Program-made: the position numbers and the translations under genes
Shown here: positions 9,910-18,696 of the stretch, piece after piece
How the letters are laid out: every line of letters begins with the position of its first letter
Numbering within the stretch: position 1 is the first letter of the stretch
NCBI RefSeq assembly: GCF_022878925.1
Contig: NZ_CP084628.1
Location: 310,001-374,000 of the forward strand
From: Caballeronia sp. TF1N1
Lineage (GTDB): Bacteria; Pseudomonadota; Gammaproteobacteria; Burkholderiales; Burkholderiaceae
Length of the DNA: 64,000 bases
Direction: 5' to 3'
Notes under the pieces: generated by a model
The model's input: only the letters and a program-made list of their open reading frames with translations
What the model was told of the DNA's origin: nothing
Databases searched by the model: none

Positions 9910-10172
9910 AGTGCTCTTTGACTTCGTGTTTGATTTGCTCGCAGATGCAAGTTCAATGCACCTGCTTCACTCCGGCGCTACCGCGCATGAAGACGTTTGT
10001 ACGCGCCTGAAGTCTTCTTTCGCCGATGCTGCCCGTAAGGAGTCTGTCGATAGCGACGAGTGCCATGCGAATGAATAGTCACGGCGGTATCGACATAAAG
10101 AATGCCGCTCTTGCGCGAACAAGTGCGCCGCATTGTTGCTCGGGCATGTGAAGCGTTCACATGCCCCGGTGA

Positions 10173-11198
10173 TCAGCGACGCATGACTTCGACGACCGAT
10201 GCGGTCGCATCGTCGGCTTCATGGAACTCGAAGCGCACCGGCAGAAAGCGCTCGATGACTTCCGCATTCGTCCTTGCGTGCATCGATATTTTCTCGACCG
10301 TGAAGCGGCCGCCGCCCGCGAGCGCGAGTGGCAACAGGAGCTGATCGCCGAGATGCTCGCCAATGGCCGCAGCGGATGCCAAATAGCGATCCGCCATTCG
10401 AACCACGGTCTGCGCAACCTTATCCGCCGATACCGCGCGTTCGCCAAACGCCGTAAATACCTCGGTGACGCGCGCATGTTCGAGCGTGACGAGCAACGCG
10501 TTGCCCGGCCCCGGTTCGGCTTCCAGACCACGCACGAGCAACTGCGAGTCGTCCCATCCCATGCCGGGACGAACCACGTCGAGTTCATGTTGCGCAACGC
10601 CGGCGGGCGCCGCCGCGATAAAGCTCTCCGCATACGCGGTATCGAGCGCGCCACGCGACATCCACTCGCACGGACGCAAGCCCTTGCACGGCTGCACCGT
10701 GGCGACAATCTCTCCACCGCCGCCCGGATAGAAGCCGAAGCGCTTGAGCTCGATGTCGATGACCGCTCCCATGTCGCCCATCGCGCGACGCCATGCACGT
10801 TGCAGAAAATGCGCGGGCGGCGCCATCGGATTGTGTGTGCCGCCGCGTATACGCACGGTAGATGCTTTATCGGCGAATAAAAGCGCCGGCAGAATCGTTT
10901 GCAAGACGAGCGTGCAGCTTTCCGCCGTACCGATATCAAAGCTGTACTCGCCGCTCTTGATCGGCCCCGGCGCGAACATCAGCATCCGCGATCCGACTTC
11001 TGCTCCGGAACATTGCGCACCGGATATTGCTTGCGCTGCCGCCACCGCTAAGAGATGTCGATGCAACAGCCCTGGCTCACTTCGCCTTGCGCGGATATTC
11101 CCGATCCCGAAAGGCTGCCCCGTGAAAAGCGAAAGCGTGAGCGCCGTCCGTAAAACCTGGCCGCCACCTTCGCCGGCCGATCCATCCAGTTCAATCAT
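10173..11198 (-). CDS. rtcA: RNA 3'-terminal phosphate cyclase
   Basis: A 341-residue RtcA, which converts RNA 3'-phosphate ends to 2',3'-cyclic phosphates through an adenylated-histidine intermediate, using ATP. Family signatures are GSAGEGGGQVLRTALTLS at the N-terminus, GGTHNPMAPP, FGFYPGGGGE and HLGDQLLLPLALAGGG. The His of SMHARTN (about residue 307) corresponds to the adenylated His309 of E. coli RtcA. In E. coli rtcA is paired with the ligase gene rtcB under RtcR; neither is adjacent here, so this is an orphan copy. The ribosome site is weak. Confidence 0.95.
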   Translation of the reverse strand: MIELDGSAGEGGGQVLRTALTLSLFTGQPFGIGNIRARRSEPGLLHRHLLAVAAAQAISGAQCSGAEVGSRMLMFAPGPIKSGEYSFDIGTAESCTLVLQTILPALLFADKASTVRIRGGTHNPMAPPAHFLQRAWRRAMGDMGAVIDIELKRFGFYPGGGGEIVATVQPCKGLRPCEWMSRGALDTAYAESFIAAAPAGVAQHELDVVRPGMGWDDSQLLVRGLEAEPGPGNALLVTLEHARVTEVFTAFGERAVSADKVAQTVVRMADRYLASAAAIGEHLGDQLLLPLALAGGGRFTVEKISMHARTNAEVIERFLPVRFEFHEADDATASVVEVMRR

Positions 11199-11452
11199 TT
11201 GCTTGTTACTTGGTATTTAGAATTCGTTCCGAAACCCCGGCGGCACGCATTCTCCGCTGTCGGAGCGTGATTCTGCAACCCTCCGTGCGCGCGACAACCT
11301 TTGGTCTTGCGTGCAACATACAGCACGCCGGTACACAAAATGCAAAACACTAAGCCATGCGCACAAAAATAGACTAATCTCCATCTGGCGCAACGGCCCG
11401 TACCGCATCGTCCAGCCAGCAAGCGCCCGCGCCCCGACGCCAGGAGACGCCC

Positions 11453-13438
11453 ATGAACGACGCCTCACGCCCCGCCGCCTCCGACTCGGGCAACCTCGAG
11501 CAAGCCACCAACCTCCCCATGGAGCCGCGCGTTCAGAAGATCGTCGTGGCGATACACGGCATCGGCAATCAACTGCACAGCGATACCGTGCGTTCGGTCG
11601 CGAGCCAGTTCGGCGCACGCTACGATCCGCCATTGCCCGTCATGCCGTTGGGATACTTCGATATTGCAGGTGTCGGCGAAGTGGATGTCCGCCAGCTCGA
11701 TCTGCCGCAAGGCGGTCCTTATACCGCCGAGCAGCGCGAGTTCTATTCCGCGCTTGGCTTCGCGGAAGTGTATTGGGCCGACATCCCGCGCGAAGTGGTC
11801 AAACAGGACGACACGCTCGAAGAGAGCAAGGCCTGGGGGTTGTCCATCGTGAGCCGCGCGCAGGCGGCATACATGCTGACCGTCGCGGATCGCAAGCTGG
11901 AGCCAGCCGATTTCTCGCTCGCCGCGGGTGTGGTGGAGGAAGTGGTCGAAACCGTCGCCATCATGCAGAGCCTGCTTGCCGTGACCGAGAAGGCCGGCAT
12001 CTTCAAGTTCGATCTAGCGCCCGTGCTGCGCGACTATGTGGGCGACGTGCAGCTTGTCGCGGATTTCAAGCAGCATCGCGACACCATCGTGTTCCGGTTT
12101 CATCGCGTTATGGAGCGTCTCGTCGCGCTCGTCACCGAGCGCTGTCAGTGTCCGCCCGAGGTGTATATCGTCGCGCACAGCGAAGGTACGGTGATCAGTT
12201 TTCTGGGCATTCTGCAGGCGCTTTCCGCTCCGACGGCAGCGGACCCCAAAGACCACAAGCAAGTCATCGATACGAGCTGGGTGCAGAGTCTGCGCGGCTT
12301 CATGACGATCGGTTCACCCATCGACAAACACATCCTCTTGTGGCCAAGACTCTGGGACGGCATGCAACTTCGAAGCGAAGTGCAAGGAGAGTGCATCACG
12401 CAAGTCGATCGTCCGGGTGGGCCATTGACACTACCCTCGCGTATCCGCTGGCGCAACTACTATGACTTCGGCGATCCGGTCGGCTTCGCGCTCGATACCG
12501 CCCGCGACTTTCTGCAACAGCGCGGCTGCGAGGCTTTCGAGTTCGATGCAGACAAGCACGACATCGGCTTCTCGCGCTATTGGCTGCCGGGCAAGGCGCA
12601 TACGGATTACTGGACGGACTCGAATGTCTTCGGCCATTTCATCGAAGACGTGGTGCTGCGCAAGAACACCGCGAAGGCGCCGGGCAATCTGCCGTTACGC
12701 GGCATGGTCGGCACGGCGATTCCTTATCTGCTTAGCTTCGCGCTTCATCTCATGGCCGTGTTCTTCATCTACAAGGCAGTCACGGCCACCTCAGGTGCGG
12801 GCGGCGCGAGCACGGCGCCAGCGTTTATATACCTGACGCGCTCGGTGTTCGCGCTCGCGTGTCTTCTGATGGGCACGACGGTGGCCGCGCGCATACCGCG
12901 GCTCGTCAAGGCGAGCGGCGCCACGCATCCGGTTGCACGGCTACGTTGGCGTCTCGTCGCGCTTGCTGCGTTCGTCGCGGGCGTCGCCATTTTCTGGCTC
13001 GTGATCCTGAATGGCGTTGCCGAGTTCCTCGCGAGTCCAGTCACGCATGATGGCGATGCGCCCAGCGCGCTCACTGGGAAAATCATGTTCACCCTGGCCG
13101 CGCTGATCGTCGCACTGACGGGATGGTTCGCGCCGCGCAAACCGCGATGGGGACGCCGCGTGCTCGTCGCAGCGGGCACGTTGATGACAATCCTCATCGT
13201 CGGCGTGCGACTCTGGGGCGACCTCGCAAACAAGCCGTTATGGCCCGTCGTGATCGGTGCGCTGCTGTTTCTCTACGCGTGGTGGCTGGCCATTCTGATA
13301 TTCGATCTCGCCTTCGTATGGCATCGCTATGTACGCAACTCAGTCGCGCTCGATACGCTGCGCGCATGGCGTGAAACCGGCAAGGACCCGCTGCCCAAAC
13401 CGATCATGTCGATGCGGGGCAAGCAAAACCGAGCGTAG
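11453..13438 (+). CDS. Membrane-anchored alpha/beta hydrolase-like protein
   Basis: Predicted 661 residues. The N-terminal two thirds is soluble with an alpha/beta-hydrolase pattern: VVAIHGIGNQ near residue 31 (oxyanion/HGxG-type region) and VAHSEGTVISFLG near residue 242, where HSEG stands in for GxSxG (the nucleophile elbow starts with His, not Gly). From about residue 425 there are several hydrophobic segments (PYLLSFALHLMAVFFIY, SVFALACLLMGTTVA, LVALAAFVAGVAIFW, WPVVIGALLFLYAWWLAIL), so the catalytic part is tethered to the inner membrane. GGAG precedes the ATG. Substrate unknown; it may be a lipase-like enzyme. Confidence 0.75.
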   Translation: MNDASRPAASDSGNLEQATNLPMEPRVQKIVVAIHGIGNQLHSDTVRSVASQFGARYDPPLPVMPLGYFDIAGVGEVDVRQLDLPQGGPYTAEQREFYSALGFAEVYWADIPREVVKQDDTLEESKAWGLSIVSRAQAAYMLTVADRKLEPADFSLAAGVVEEVVETVAIMQSLLAVTEKAGIFKFDLAPVLRDYVGDVQLVADFKQHRDTIVFRFHRVMERLVALVTERCQCPPEVYIVAHSEGTVISFLGILQALSAPTAADPKDHKQVIDTSWVQSLRGFMTIGSPIDKHILLWPRLWDGMQLRSEVQGECITQVDRPGGPLTLPSRIRWRNYYDFGDPVGFALDTARDFLQQRGCEAFEFDADKHDIGFSRYWLPGKAHTDYWTDSNVFGHFIEDVVLRKNTAKAPGNLPLRGMVGTAIPYLLSFALHLMAVFFIYKAVTATSGAGGASTAPAFIYLTRSVFALACLLMGTTVAARIPRLVKASGATHPVARLRWRLVALAAFVAGVAIFWLVILNGVAEFLASPVTHDGDAPSALTGKIMFTLAALIVALTGWFAPRKPRWGRRVLVAAGTLMTILIVGVRLWGDLANKPLWPVVIGALLFLYAWWLAILIFDLAFVWHRYVRNSVALDTLRAWRETGKDPLPKPIMSMRGKQNRA

Positions 13439-13441
13439 CGT

Positions 13442-14593
13442 CTATGCATGAAGCACGAGCTTCTGCACGCGCCAGTTGAGCAGTTCCGCGACGAAGAGCG
13501 TGTTCTCCGATGGACACGCCATCTCGTGAATCCAGCCGAACTGCTTCAACTGCTTGCCGGCACGGCCAAGCACGCCGAGCAGCTTGCCGTCGAGCGAGAG
13601 CTTGTAGATGCGGCCTGGAAAGGCATCGGCGCTATAGAGCACCTGGTTCGGTCCCGGTGAGATGCAGATGGCCCAGGGCGATCCGGGCGCGAAAGTGCCC
13701 GCCGCAATCGCGGCTTCATCCGGCATGTTGCCAATTGCAGGACGCGCATCCGGCGGTACGGGTACGTCGATCGTGAATTGACGCTGAAAGTTGCCTTCCG
13801 TGTCGAAGACCTGAATGCGACGGTTGCTGCGATCGGCAACGTACACCATGTTGTTTGCGTCGACGGCAATGCTGTGCGGCGTATGAAACTGCCCCGGCGC
13901 CTTGCCGCGCTCGCCCCACGACTTGATCCAGTTGCCGTCGTTATCGACCTTCGCCACGCGCGAGTTGATATAACCATCGCTTATATAAGTGTTGCCTGCC
14001 GTGTCCCACGCGACGTCGGTCACTTGCCTGAAGCGTCCCGGCTCCGAAGCCAGCGGCGGGTTCGGATGCTTGAGCGGCGCGGTTTCTTCGTCCGCTGCTT
14101 CCTGCTTGCGGCCGAACACCATCGCCACGCGTCCTTCAGGCGTGAACTTGATGATCATGTCCGAGCCTTTATCCGTCACCCAGATGTTGTCGTGCCGGTC
14201 GATCTTGACCGTATGCGCGAACGACCACGCATAGAGGTTGTGGCCGATCTCGCGCACGAAGCGGCCATTGCGATCAAACTCCAGGAGTTGCGCGGCCGCC
14301 GCGCCATACGCGGGACCTGTGCTGTTACCGCGCGAAAGAACGAAGATGTGCCCCGCCGAATTGACCGCAACGCCCGAGCATTCGCCGAGGTACATGTCGG
14401 TCGGCAAGCGCACGGGATCAGGTATGGAGTCGAATGACAGAGATGGCACACTGTCGTCTGCATAAGCAAGATGCGGGAACAGTGCGAGCGCCGCTGCGCT
14501 CTGCGTGGCCATCGCGAGAAAGCGACGGCGGCTTGCGACGCCCGGCTGCATGACTTCGCAGCATGGGCAGAACATCGAGTGCTGAAGGCTCAT
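13442..14593 (-). CDS. Tat-exported NHL-repeat beta-propeller protein
   Basis: A 383-residue protein starting at an ATG with GAGGAGGG 6 bases upstream. Residues 23-49 are a twin-arginine signal (ASRRRFLAMATQ, hydrophobic core, LAYADD), so it folds before export to the periplasm. The rest contains NHL-type repeats typical of a six-bladed propeller (FVREIGHNLYAWSFAHTVKID, PGQFHTPHSIAVDANNMVYVADRSN). Such propellers include peptidyl-alpha-hydroxyglycine lyase-like and gluconolactonase-like proteins; the ligand here is unknown. A CPCC motif lies ahead of the twin Arg at residues 8-11. It is convergent with the membrane hydrolase gene, 3 bases away. Confidence 0.85.
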   Translation of the reverse strand: MSLQHSMFCPCCEVMQPGVASRRRFLAMATQSAAALALFPHLAYADDSVPSLSFDSIPDPVRLPTDMYLGECSGVAVNSAGHIFVLSRGNSTGPAYGAAAAQLLEFDRNGRFVREIGHNLYAWSFAHTVKIDRHDNIWVTDKGSDMIIKFTPEGRVAMVFGRKQEAADEETAPLKHPNPPLASEPGRFRQVTDVAWDTAGNTYISDGYINSRVAKVDNDGNWIKSWGERGKAPGQFHTPHSIAVDANNMVYVADRSNRRIQVFDTEGNFQRQFTIDVPVPPDARPAIGNMPDEAAIAAGTFAPGSPWAICISPGPNQVLYSADAFPGRIYKLSLDGKLLGVLGRAGKQLKQFGWIHEMACPSENTLFVAELLNWRVQKLVLHA

Positions 14594-14748
14594 CGTTACC
14601 CTCCTCTTGTTCGTCGCCTGCATGGACGGGCATCGTCGCTTCAAGCTTCCGACGATGCGAGAGGAAGTGTAGTGTATTTGAAGCGAGACGCGCACGCAGT
14701 TCGCGCAACGGCTTTCGAATCTGAAAGGACTAAACGGAGAAGCGCATC

Positions 14749-15168
14749 ATGAGCGATGCATGGCAATATCAGGTAAGAATCAGGCTCGCGCCGGACTATG
14801 CGACGAAGGCTCGCCAAAACATGGATGACGTTGCGCTCGCGCCGCTCGCTTCGCTATTGCGAACGCATGACGCTGAGTTGCAATGTCAGTTCGATGCCTT
14901 CGCGGGCTACGTCGCCGAAGCGGAACGCGAGGGAACGGAACACTATCCGCTCTATCAATGGACGCGCGACACCATTGAAGATCCGGTGAAGAAGGCCAAG
15001 TACATCGAGTGGTTCACCTTCCATGTGCAAGGGCAAGAGGTCTATGACAAGCCGCTCGCCGATGCACTCGAAGCCGACCTGACCGCGCTGAACAGCGAAG
15101 CGATCAGCGAGATCAGAAAGATCGATACGAACCCTGCACGCAATCCGCAGCCGCCGAAGCAATCATGA
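14749..15168 (+). CDS. Hypothetical protein
   Basis: A 139-residue soluble protein I cannot assign. GGAGAAG lies just before the ATG. Conserved-looking features are AWQYQVRIRLAPDY at the start and a long acidic helix-rich middle; the C-terminal tail is Pro/Asn-rich. No export signal. Its end overlaps the convergent 2-hydroxyacid dehydrogenase gene by 6 bases. Confidence 0.72.
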   Translation: MSDAWQYQVRIRLAPDYATKARQNMDDVALAPLASLLRTHDAELQCQFDAFAGYVAEAEREGTEHYPLYQWTRDTIEDPVKKAKYIEWFTFHVQGQEVYDKPLADALEADLTALNSEAISEIRKIDTNPARNPQPPKQS

Positions 15169-16131
15169 CTGCGCCTTGGTTGCATCCATCCATTCGACGA
15201 TATTGCGCACCGTGTCTTTGTAGAACGTGCGATACAACTCTTCCGTGACATAGCCGATATGCGGCGTTGCAAGCACGTTTTGCAGCGAGCGCAGTGGATC
15301 GTCCGCGGCGAGCGGTTCTTCGTCATACACGTCGAGCCCCGCGCCGGCGATTCGCTTCGACGTGAGTGCATCGAGCAAGGCGGCATGATCGACGATAGGC
15401 CCGCGCGACGTATTCACGAGCCGCGCCGTCGGCTTCATCAGCGCGAATTCAGGCGCGCTCACGAGATGCCGCGTGCGCTCCGATAGCCGCAAGTGAATGG
15501 ACACCAGGTCCGACGTGCGAAAGAGCGCTTCCTTATCGACGCGTTGCATACCCTTCTCCTGCGCGCGTTCCTCGGTAAGGTTCTGGCTCCACGCGATCAC
15601 GTTCATGCCAAACGCGCGGCCGATCACGCCGACTGCCGAACCAATACGCCCGAGACCCAGAAGCCCGAGCGTCTTGCCCGCGAGTTCGGTGCCGAGGCCA
15701 ACCTGCCATCCGCCGCTTTGCAACGAACGATTCTCGGCGGGAATGTTGCGCATCGTTGCGAGGATGAGCGCCCAGGTGAACTCGATAGTGGCCGTCGACG
15801 AGTAACCCGTGTGCCTGACCTCGACGCCACGGTCGCCAGCTGCGTCGAGATCGATGGATGCATTCGCCGCACCCGTCGATGCGATCAGCTTGAGCCTTGG
15901 CAAATGCTCGATGATGTCGCGCGTGAGCGGCGTGCGCTCGCGCATGGCGCAGATGACATCGAAGGGTTCGAGGCGCTTGAGCAAGGCATCGCGCTCGGCG
16001 ATGTGATCGTTGAAGACGGTGATCTCGGCGCGGCCTTCGAGCGGCGACCAGTCTGCGAGCTTGAGTGCGACATTTTGGTAGTCGTCGAGTATGGCGATGC
16101 GGATCGAAGAAGAAGTAGACGCGATAGACAT
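15163..16131 (-). CDS. D-isomer-specific 2-hydroxyacid dehydrogenase family protein
   Basis: A 322-residue NAD-dependent dehydrogenase of the 3-phosphoglycerate/D-lactate type. The Rossmann fingerprint is GLLGLGRIGSAVG and the catalytic Arg is in STSR-like NTSRGPIVD. Glu and His are expected in YDEEPL and TPHIGYVT, and both motifs are present. The N-terminal lobe (RIAILDDYQNVALKLADW) is typical of a large uncharacterised subgroup close to SerA, but ACT domains are absent, so a biosynthetic SerA role is unlikely. The start at 16131 gives the normal family length; the reading frame stays open for another 67 codons upstream. Confidence 0.88.
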   Translation of the reverse strand: MSIASTSSSIRIAILDDYQNVALKLADWSPLEGRAEITVFNDHIAERDALLKRLEPFDVICAMRERTPLTRDIIEHLPRLKLIASTGAANASIDLDAAGDRGVEVRHTGYSSTATIEFTWALILATMRNIPAENRSLQSGGWQVGLGTELAGKTLGLLGLGRIGSAVGVIGRAFGMNVIAWSQNLTEERAQEKGMQRVDKEALFRTSDLVSIHLRLSERTRHLVSAPEFALMKPTARLVNTSRGPIVDHAALLDALTSKRIAGAGLDVYDEEPLAADDPLRSLQNVLATPHIGYVTEELYRTFYKDTVRNIVEWMDATKAQS

Positions 16132-16288
16132 GATGAATGGCTCTGCTGCTAACGAAGAGGCCCTAGTGTGACGCAAAGCGCGATTTCGCGTCGGCGCGAC
16201 ATCTCGTGAAATAAGTTCGGAAGAGACCGCGCGAGACGTTTTCCCTATAGTGATCTGCATCGCCACCCACGAATCGAAGGGACATCCC

Positions 16289-17146
16289 GTGAAAAGCAGA
16301 TCAGACATCACCGTATCGAACCCATCCGGCACGCATGCGACTGCTCGCGCGCTGCGTCATGTACTCGTGATTGTCACCACCGCGGCGCTCGCATTTGCAA
16401 GCAGCTCGGCCTTCGCGGGCTGGACACGCTCAGGCTCCGCCTACACCGGCCGTGGCGAATATAACGGCGCGCACGCGGGTTCATGCGGTGGCGGCAGTTG
16501 CTCGCATGCCGGCGGCTATATGAATCCGTGGGGCGGCGTGGCGACCAACACCGGCACGGTCACGCGAACCGGCACGGGGCAGTTCGCGAACTCGGGCACC
16601 GCCGTGGGTCCGGAAGGACGATCCGTGCAGCACTCCGGCGATACGAACTGCGCGGGCGGCAGCTGCAATCACACCGGCAACATGACTACGCCGAACGGCA
16701 AGACCACCACCACCGACAGCACCGTCACGCGCAACGGCGTCGGCCAGTACTCATCGACGGGGTCGATGACCGGACCCAATGGCAACACCTCGACGCATAA
16801 CGCATCCACGAATTGCGCGGGCTACACCTGCAATCGCTCGGGCACGGTGAACACCGCGAGCGGCGGCAGCGTAACGCACTCAGGAAGCGCTACGAGCGTC
16901 GCGCCGGGCGTCGTGGTGACATCGGGTACGTCGGGTGCTTATGTGGCCAGCAGCGGCTCGCATGGCGCCACCGTGGTCACGGGTAGCACCGTGACGGCCA
17001 GCACGACGACGGTGATCGCAGCGCCCGTCGTCGCGACTCCGCCGCCGCCCGCAGCGACGGTTTATGTCGCACCGGCGCCGCGCCCTGCCGTGTGGGTTCC
17101 CGCGCACTGGGTCGGCAGATTCTGGGTGCCCGCGCATTGGGCGTGA
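16289..17146 (+). CDS. Secreted Gly/Thr/Ser-rich repeat protein with C-x4-C motifs
   Basis: About 285 residues from a GTG at 16289 with GAAGG upstream (another GTG exists at 16250). A signal peptide covers roughly residues 26-46 (VIVTTAALAFASSSAFA). The mature part has three tandem units of about 45 residues, each with a C-x4-C core: CGGGSC, CAGGSC and CAGYTC, followed by SHAG, NHTG or NRSG. After a Val/Thr-rich linker and a Pro-rich stretch comes a twin WVPAHW/WVPAHWA ending, common in small envelope proteins. I do not know a function; a surface or envelope-exposed structural protein is a guess. Confidence 0.75.
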   Translation: MKSRSDITVSNPSGTHATARALRHVLVIVTTAALAFASSSAFAGWTRSGSAYTGRGEYNGAHAGSCGGGSCSHAGGYMNPWGGVATNTGTVTRTGTGQFANSGTAVGPEGRSVQHSGDTNCAGGSCNHTGNMTTPNGKTTTTDSTVTRNGVGQYSSTGSMTGPNGNTSTHNASTNCAGYTCNRSGTVNTASGGSVTHSGSATSVAPGVVVTSGTSGAYVASSGSHGATVVTGSTVTASTTTVIAAPVVATPPPPAATVYVAPAPRPAVWVPAHWVGRFWVPAHWA

Positions 17147-17154
17147 TGCGGCGA

Positions 17155-17177
17155 GCATGACGGGCATGACGGGCATG
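17155..17177. repeat. Short direct repeat, 9-base units
   Basis: GCATGACGG occurs twice in tandem and is followed by a partial third GCATG, just after the repeat-protein stop. No function is evident. Confidence 0.7.
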
Positions 17178-17282
17178 CCTTACCGCCTGTAAGCGGTACA
17201 CTGCAGGTCAACGCCGCTCATCAACGAGACTCGCCATGGTCAATCATGCCTGTGCTTGCCGGACCTTCAGGGTCGCTCACTC

Positions 17283-18638
17283 ATGAAGCGGCAAGACGCG
17301 AAGCGCCCGTATCTGCCACACGAACATACGCATAGCGTGCTGCACGATCTCACCTGGACTGCCGGGCCTGTCGTGCTTGCGCTTGCCATCGCCGGGGCGC
17401 TGGTCTTCTGGCTCCTCGATCCCGCGCCGCCTCGCACCATCACCATAAGCGCGGGACAAACCGACAGCTCGTTCTACTATTACGCCGAAGAGTACGCGAA
17501 GATCCTCGCGAGAAACGGCGTCACGCTCAAGGTAATGCCATCGGATGGCTCGGTGCAGAACCTGCATCGTCTGCTCGATCCGAAGGAGAGAATCGATCTC
17601 GCGCTCGTGCAGGGTGGCGTGGCGAGCAAGGAGCATGCGTCATCGTTGATATCGCTCGGCAGCGTGTCGTATGTCCCGCTCGTCGTGTTCTATCGCGGCA
17701 AGGGGCTGACGCAGCTTTCTCAACTCGAAGGCAAGCGCATTGCAATCGGCCGTGAAGGCAGCGGCACGCGCATGCTGTCGCTCAAGCTGCTCGAAGCGAA
17801 TGGCATCAGACCAGGTGGAAGCACGGAGCTATTTGCAACAGACGGCCTGGACGCGGCCACGCAACTCGTCAGCAATCAGGTCGATGCCGTCTTTCTAAGC
17901 GGCGATTCCGCCACACGCGCACTCATGCTGCGCATTTTGAAAGTACCGGGCGTCTCGGTAATGGACTTTCAGGAAGCGCGGGCTTATACGCGTGTTTTTC
18001 CCTATCTCGATGAGATCGACCTGCCGCCAGGCGTGCTCGATCTGGGCCGTCGCGTGCCGTCCGAGACCGTGCATCTGGTTGCGCCAACCGTCGAACTCGT
18101 CGCGCGTCCAACGCTGCATCCTGCCCTATCCGATCTATTGATCGAAGCCGCGCAGGAAGTGCATGGCAAGCCCGGGCTCTTGCAACGCGGCGGACAGTTT
18201 CCGAATTTTGTCGCGCATGAGTTTCCGATCAGCGAGGACGCCAACCGTTATTACCATTCCGGCAAGGGCTTCTTTTACCGCGTGCTGCCGTTCTGGCTTG
18301 CGAATATCGCGGATCGCGCGCTCGTGTTGTTGCTGCCCGTGGCGGTGCTGATTTTTCCGGCGCTGCGGATCGTGCCAGGCTTGTATCGATGGCGCGTGAG
18401 GTCGCGAATCTATCGTTACTACGGCGCGCTGCTGGCCGTTGAACGCGGCGCCATGCGAATGTCGAACGATGAAGAGCGCAAGGGCCTGCTGGTCGAACTC
18501 GATTACATCGAGGAGTCGTTGAACACGCTCAAAGTGCCGCTTGCGTATGCGGATGCGCTTTACGTTTTGCGCGAACATATCGGCTTCGTCAGGTCGCGGC
18601 TTTCGGCCGTCACGCGAAAAGCCGCGAGCGAGGTTTAG
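17283..18638 (+). CDS. Membrane-anchored TAXI-family solute receptor
   Basis: A 451-residue protein of the TAXI branch of TRAP transporter receptors. Residues about 30-50 form an N-terminal membrane anchor (GPVVLALAIAGALVFWLLD). The binding domain follows, starting ITISAGQTDSSFYYYAEEYAKIL, with GREGSGTRMLSLKLLEANGI and a DAVFLSG segment. A second hydrophobic span near residue 345 (ALVLLLPVAVLIFPAL) leads to a basic cytoplasmic tail of about 90 residues. No DctM-like permease is nearby. The double anchor suggests a sensor or shared receptor rather than a free periplasmic protein. A TTG nine codons upstream is an alternative start. Confidence 0.85.
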   Translation: MKRQDAKRPYLPHEHTHSVLHDLTWTAGPVVLALAIAGALVFWLLDPAPPRTITISAGQTDSSFYYYAEEYAKILARNGVTLKVMPSDGSVQNLHRLLDPKERIDLALVQGGVASKEHASSLISLGSVSYVPLVVFYRGKGLTQLSQLEGKRIAIGREGSGTRMLSLKLLEANGIRPGGSTELFATDGLDAATQLVSNQVDAVFLSGDSATRALMLRILKVPGVSVMDFQEARAYTRVFPYLDEIDLPPGVLDLGRRVPSETVHLVAPTVELVARPTLHPALSDLLIEAAQEVHGKPGLLQRGGQFPNFVAHEFPISEDANRYYHSGKGFFYRVLPFWLANIADRALVLLLPVAVLIFPALRIVPGLYRWRVRSRIYRYYGALLAVERGAMRMSNDEERKGLLVELDYIEESLNTLKVPLAYADALYVLREHIGFVRSRLSAVTRKAASEV

Positions 18639-18649
18639 CAGCCTCGACG

Positions 18650-18682
18650 ATGGCTGCGTCATCTCATGGACAACGCAGCCAT
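18650..18682. terminator. Perfect hairpin between convergent genes
   Basis: ATGGCTGCGT (18650-18659) pairs with ACGCAGCCAT (18673-18682) over a 13-base loop, between the stops of the TAXI gene and the aldo/keto reductase gene. No T-tract is seen on either side, so a shared terminator or 3'-end protector is likely but not proven. Confidence 0.5.
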
Positions 18683-18696
18683 TGACGCCGAAACGC

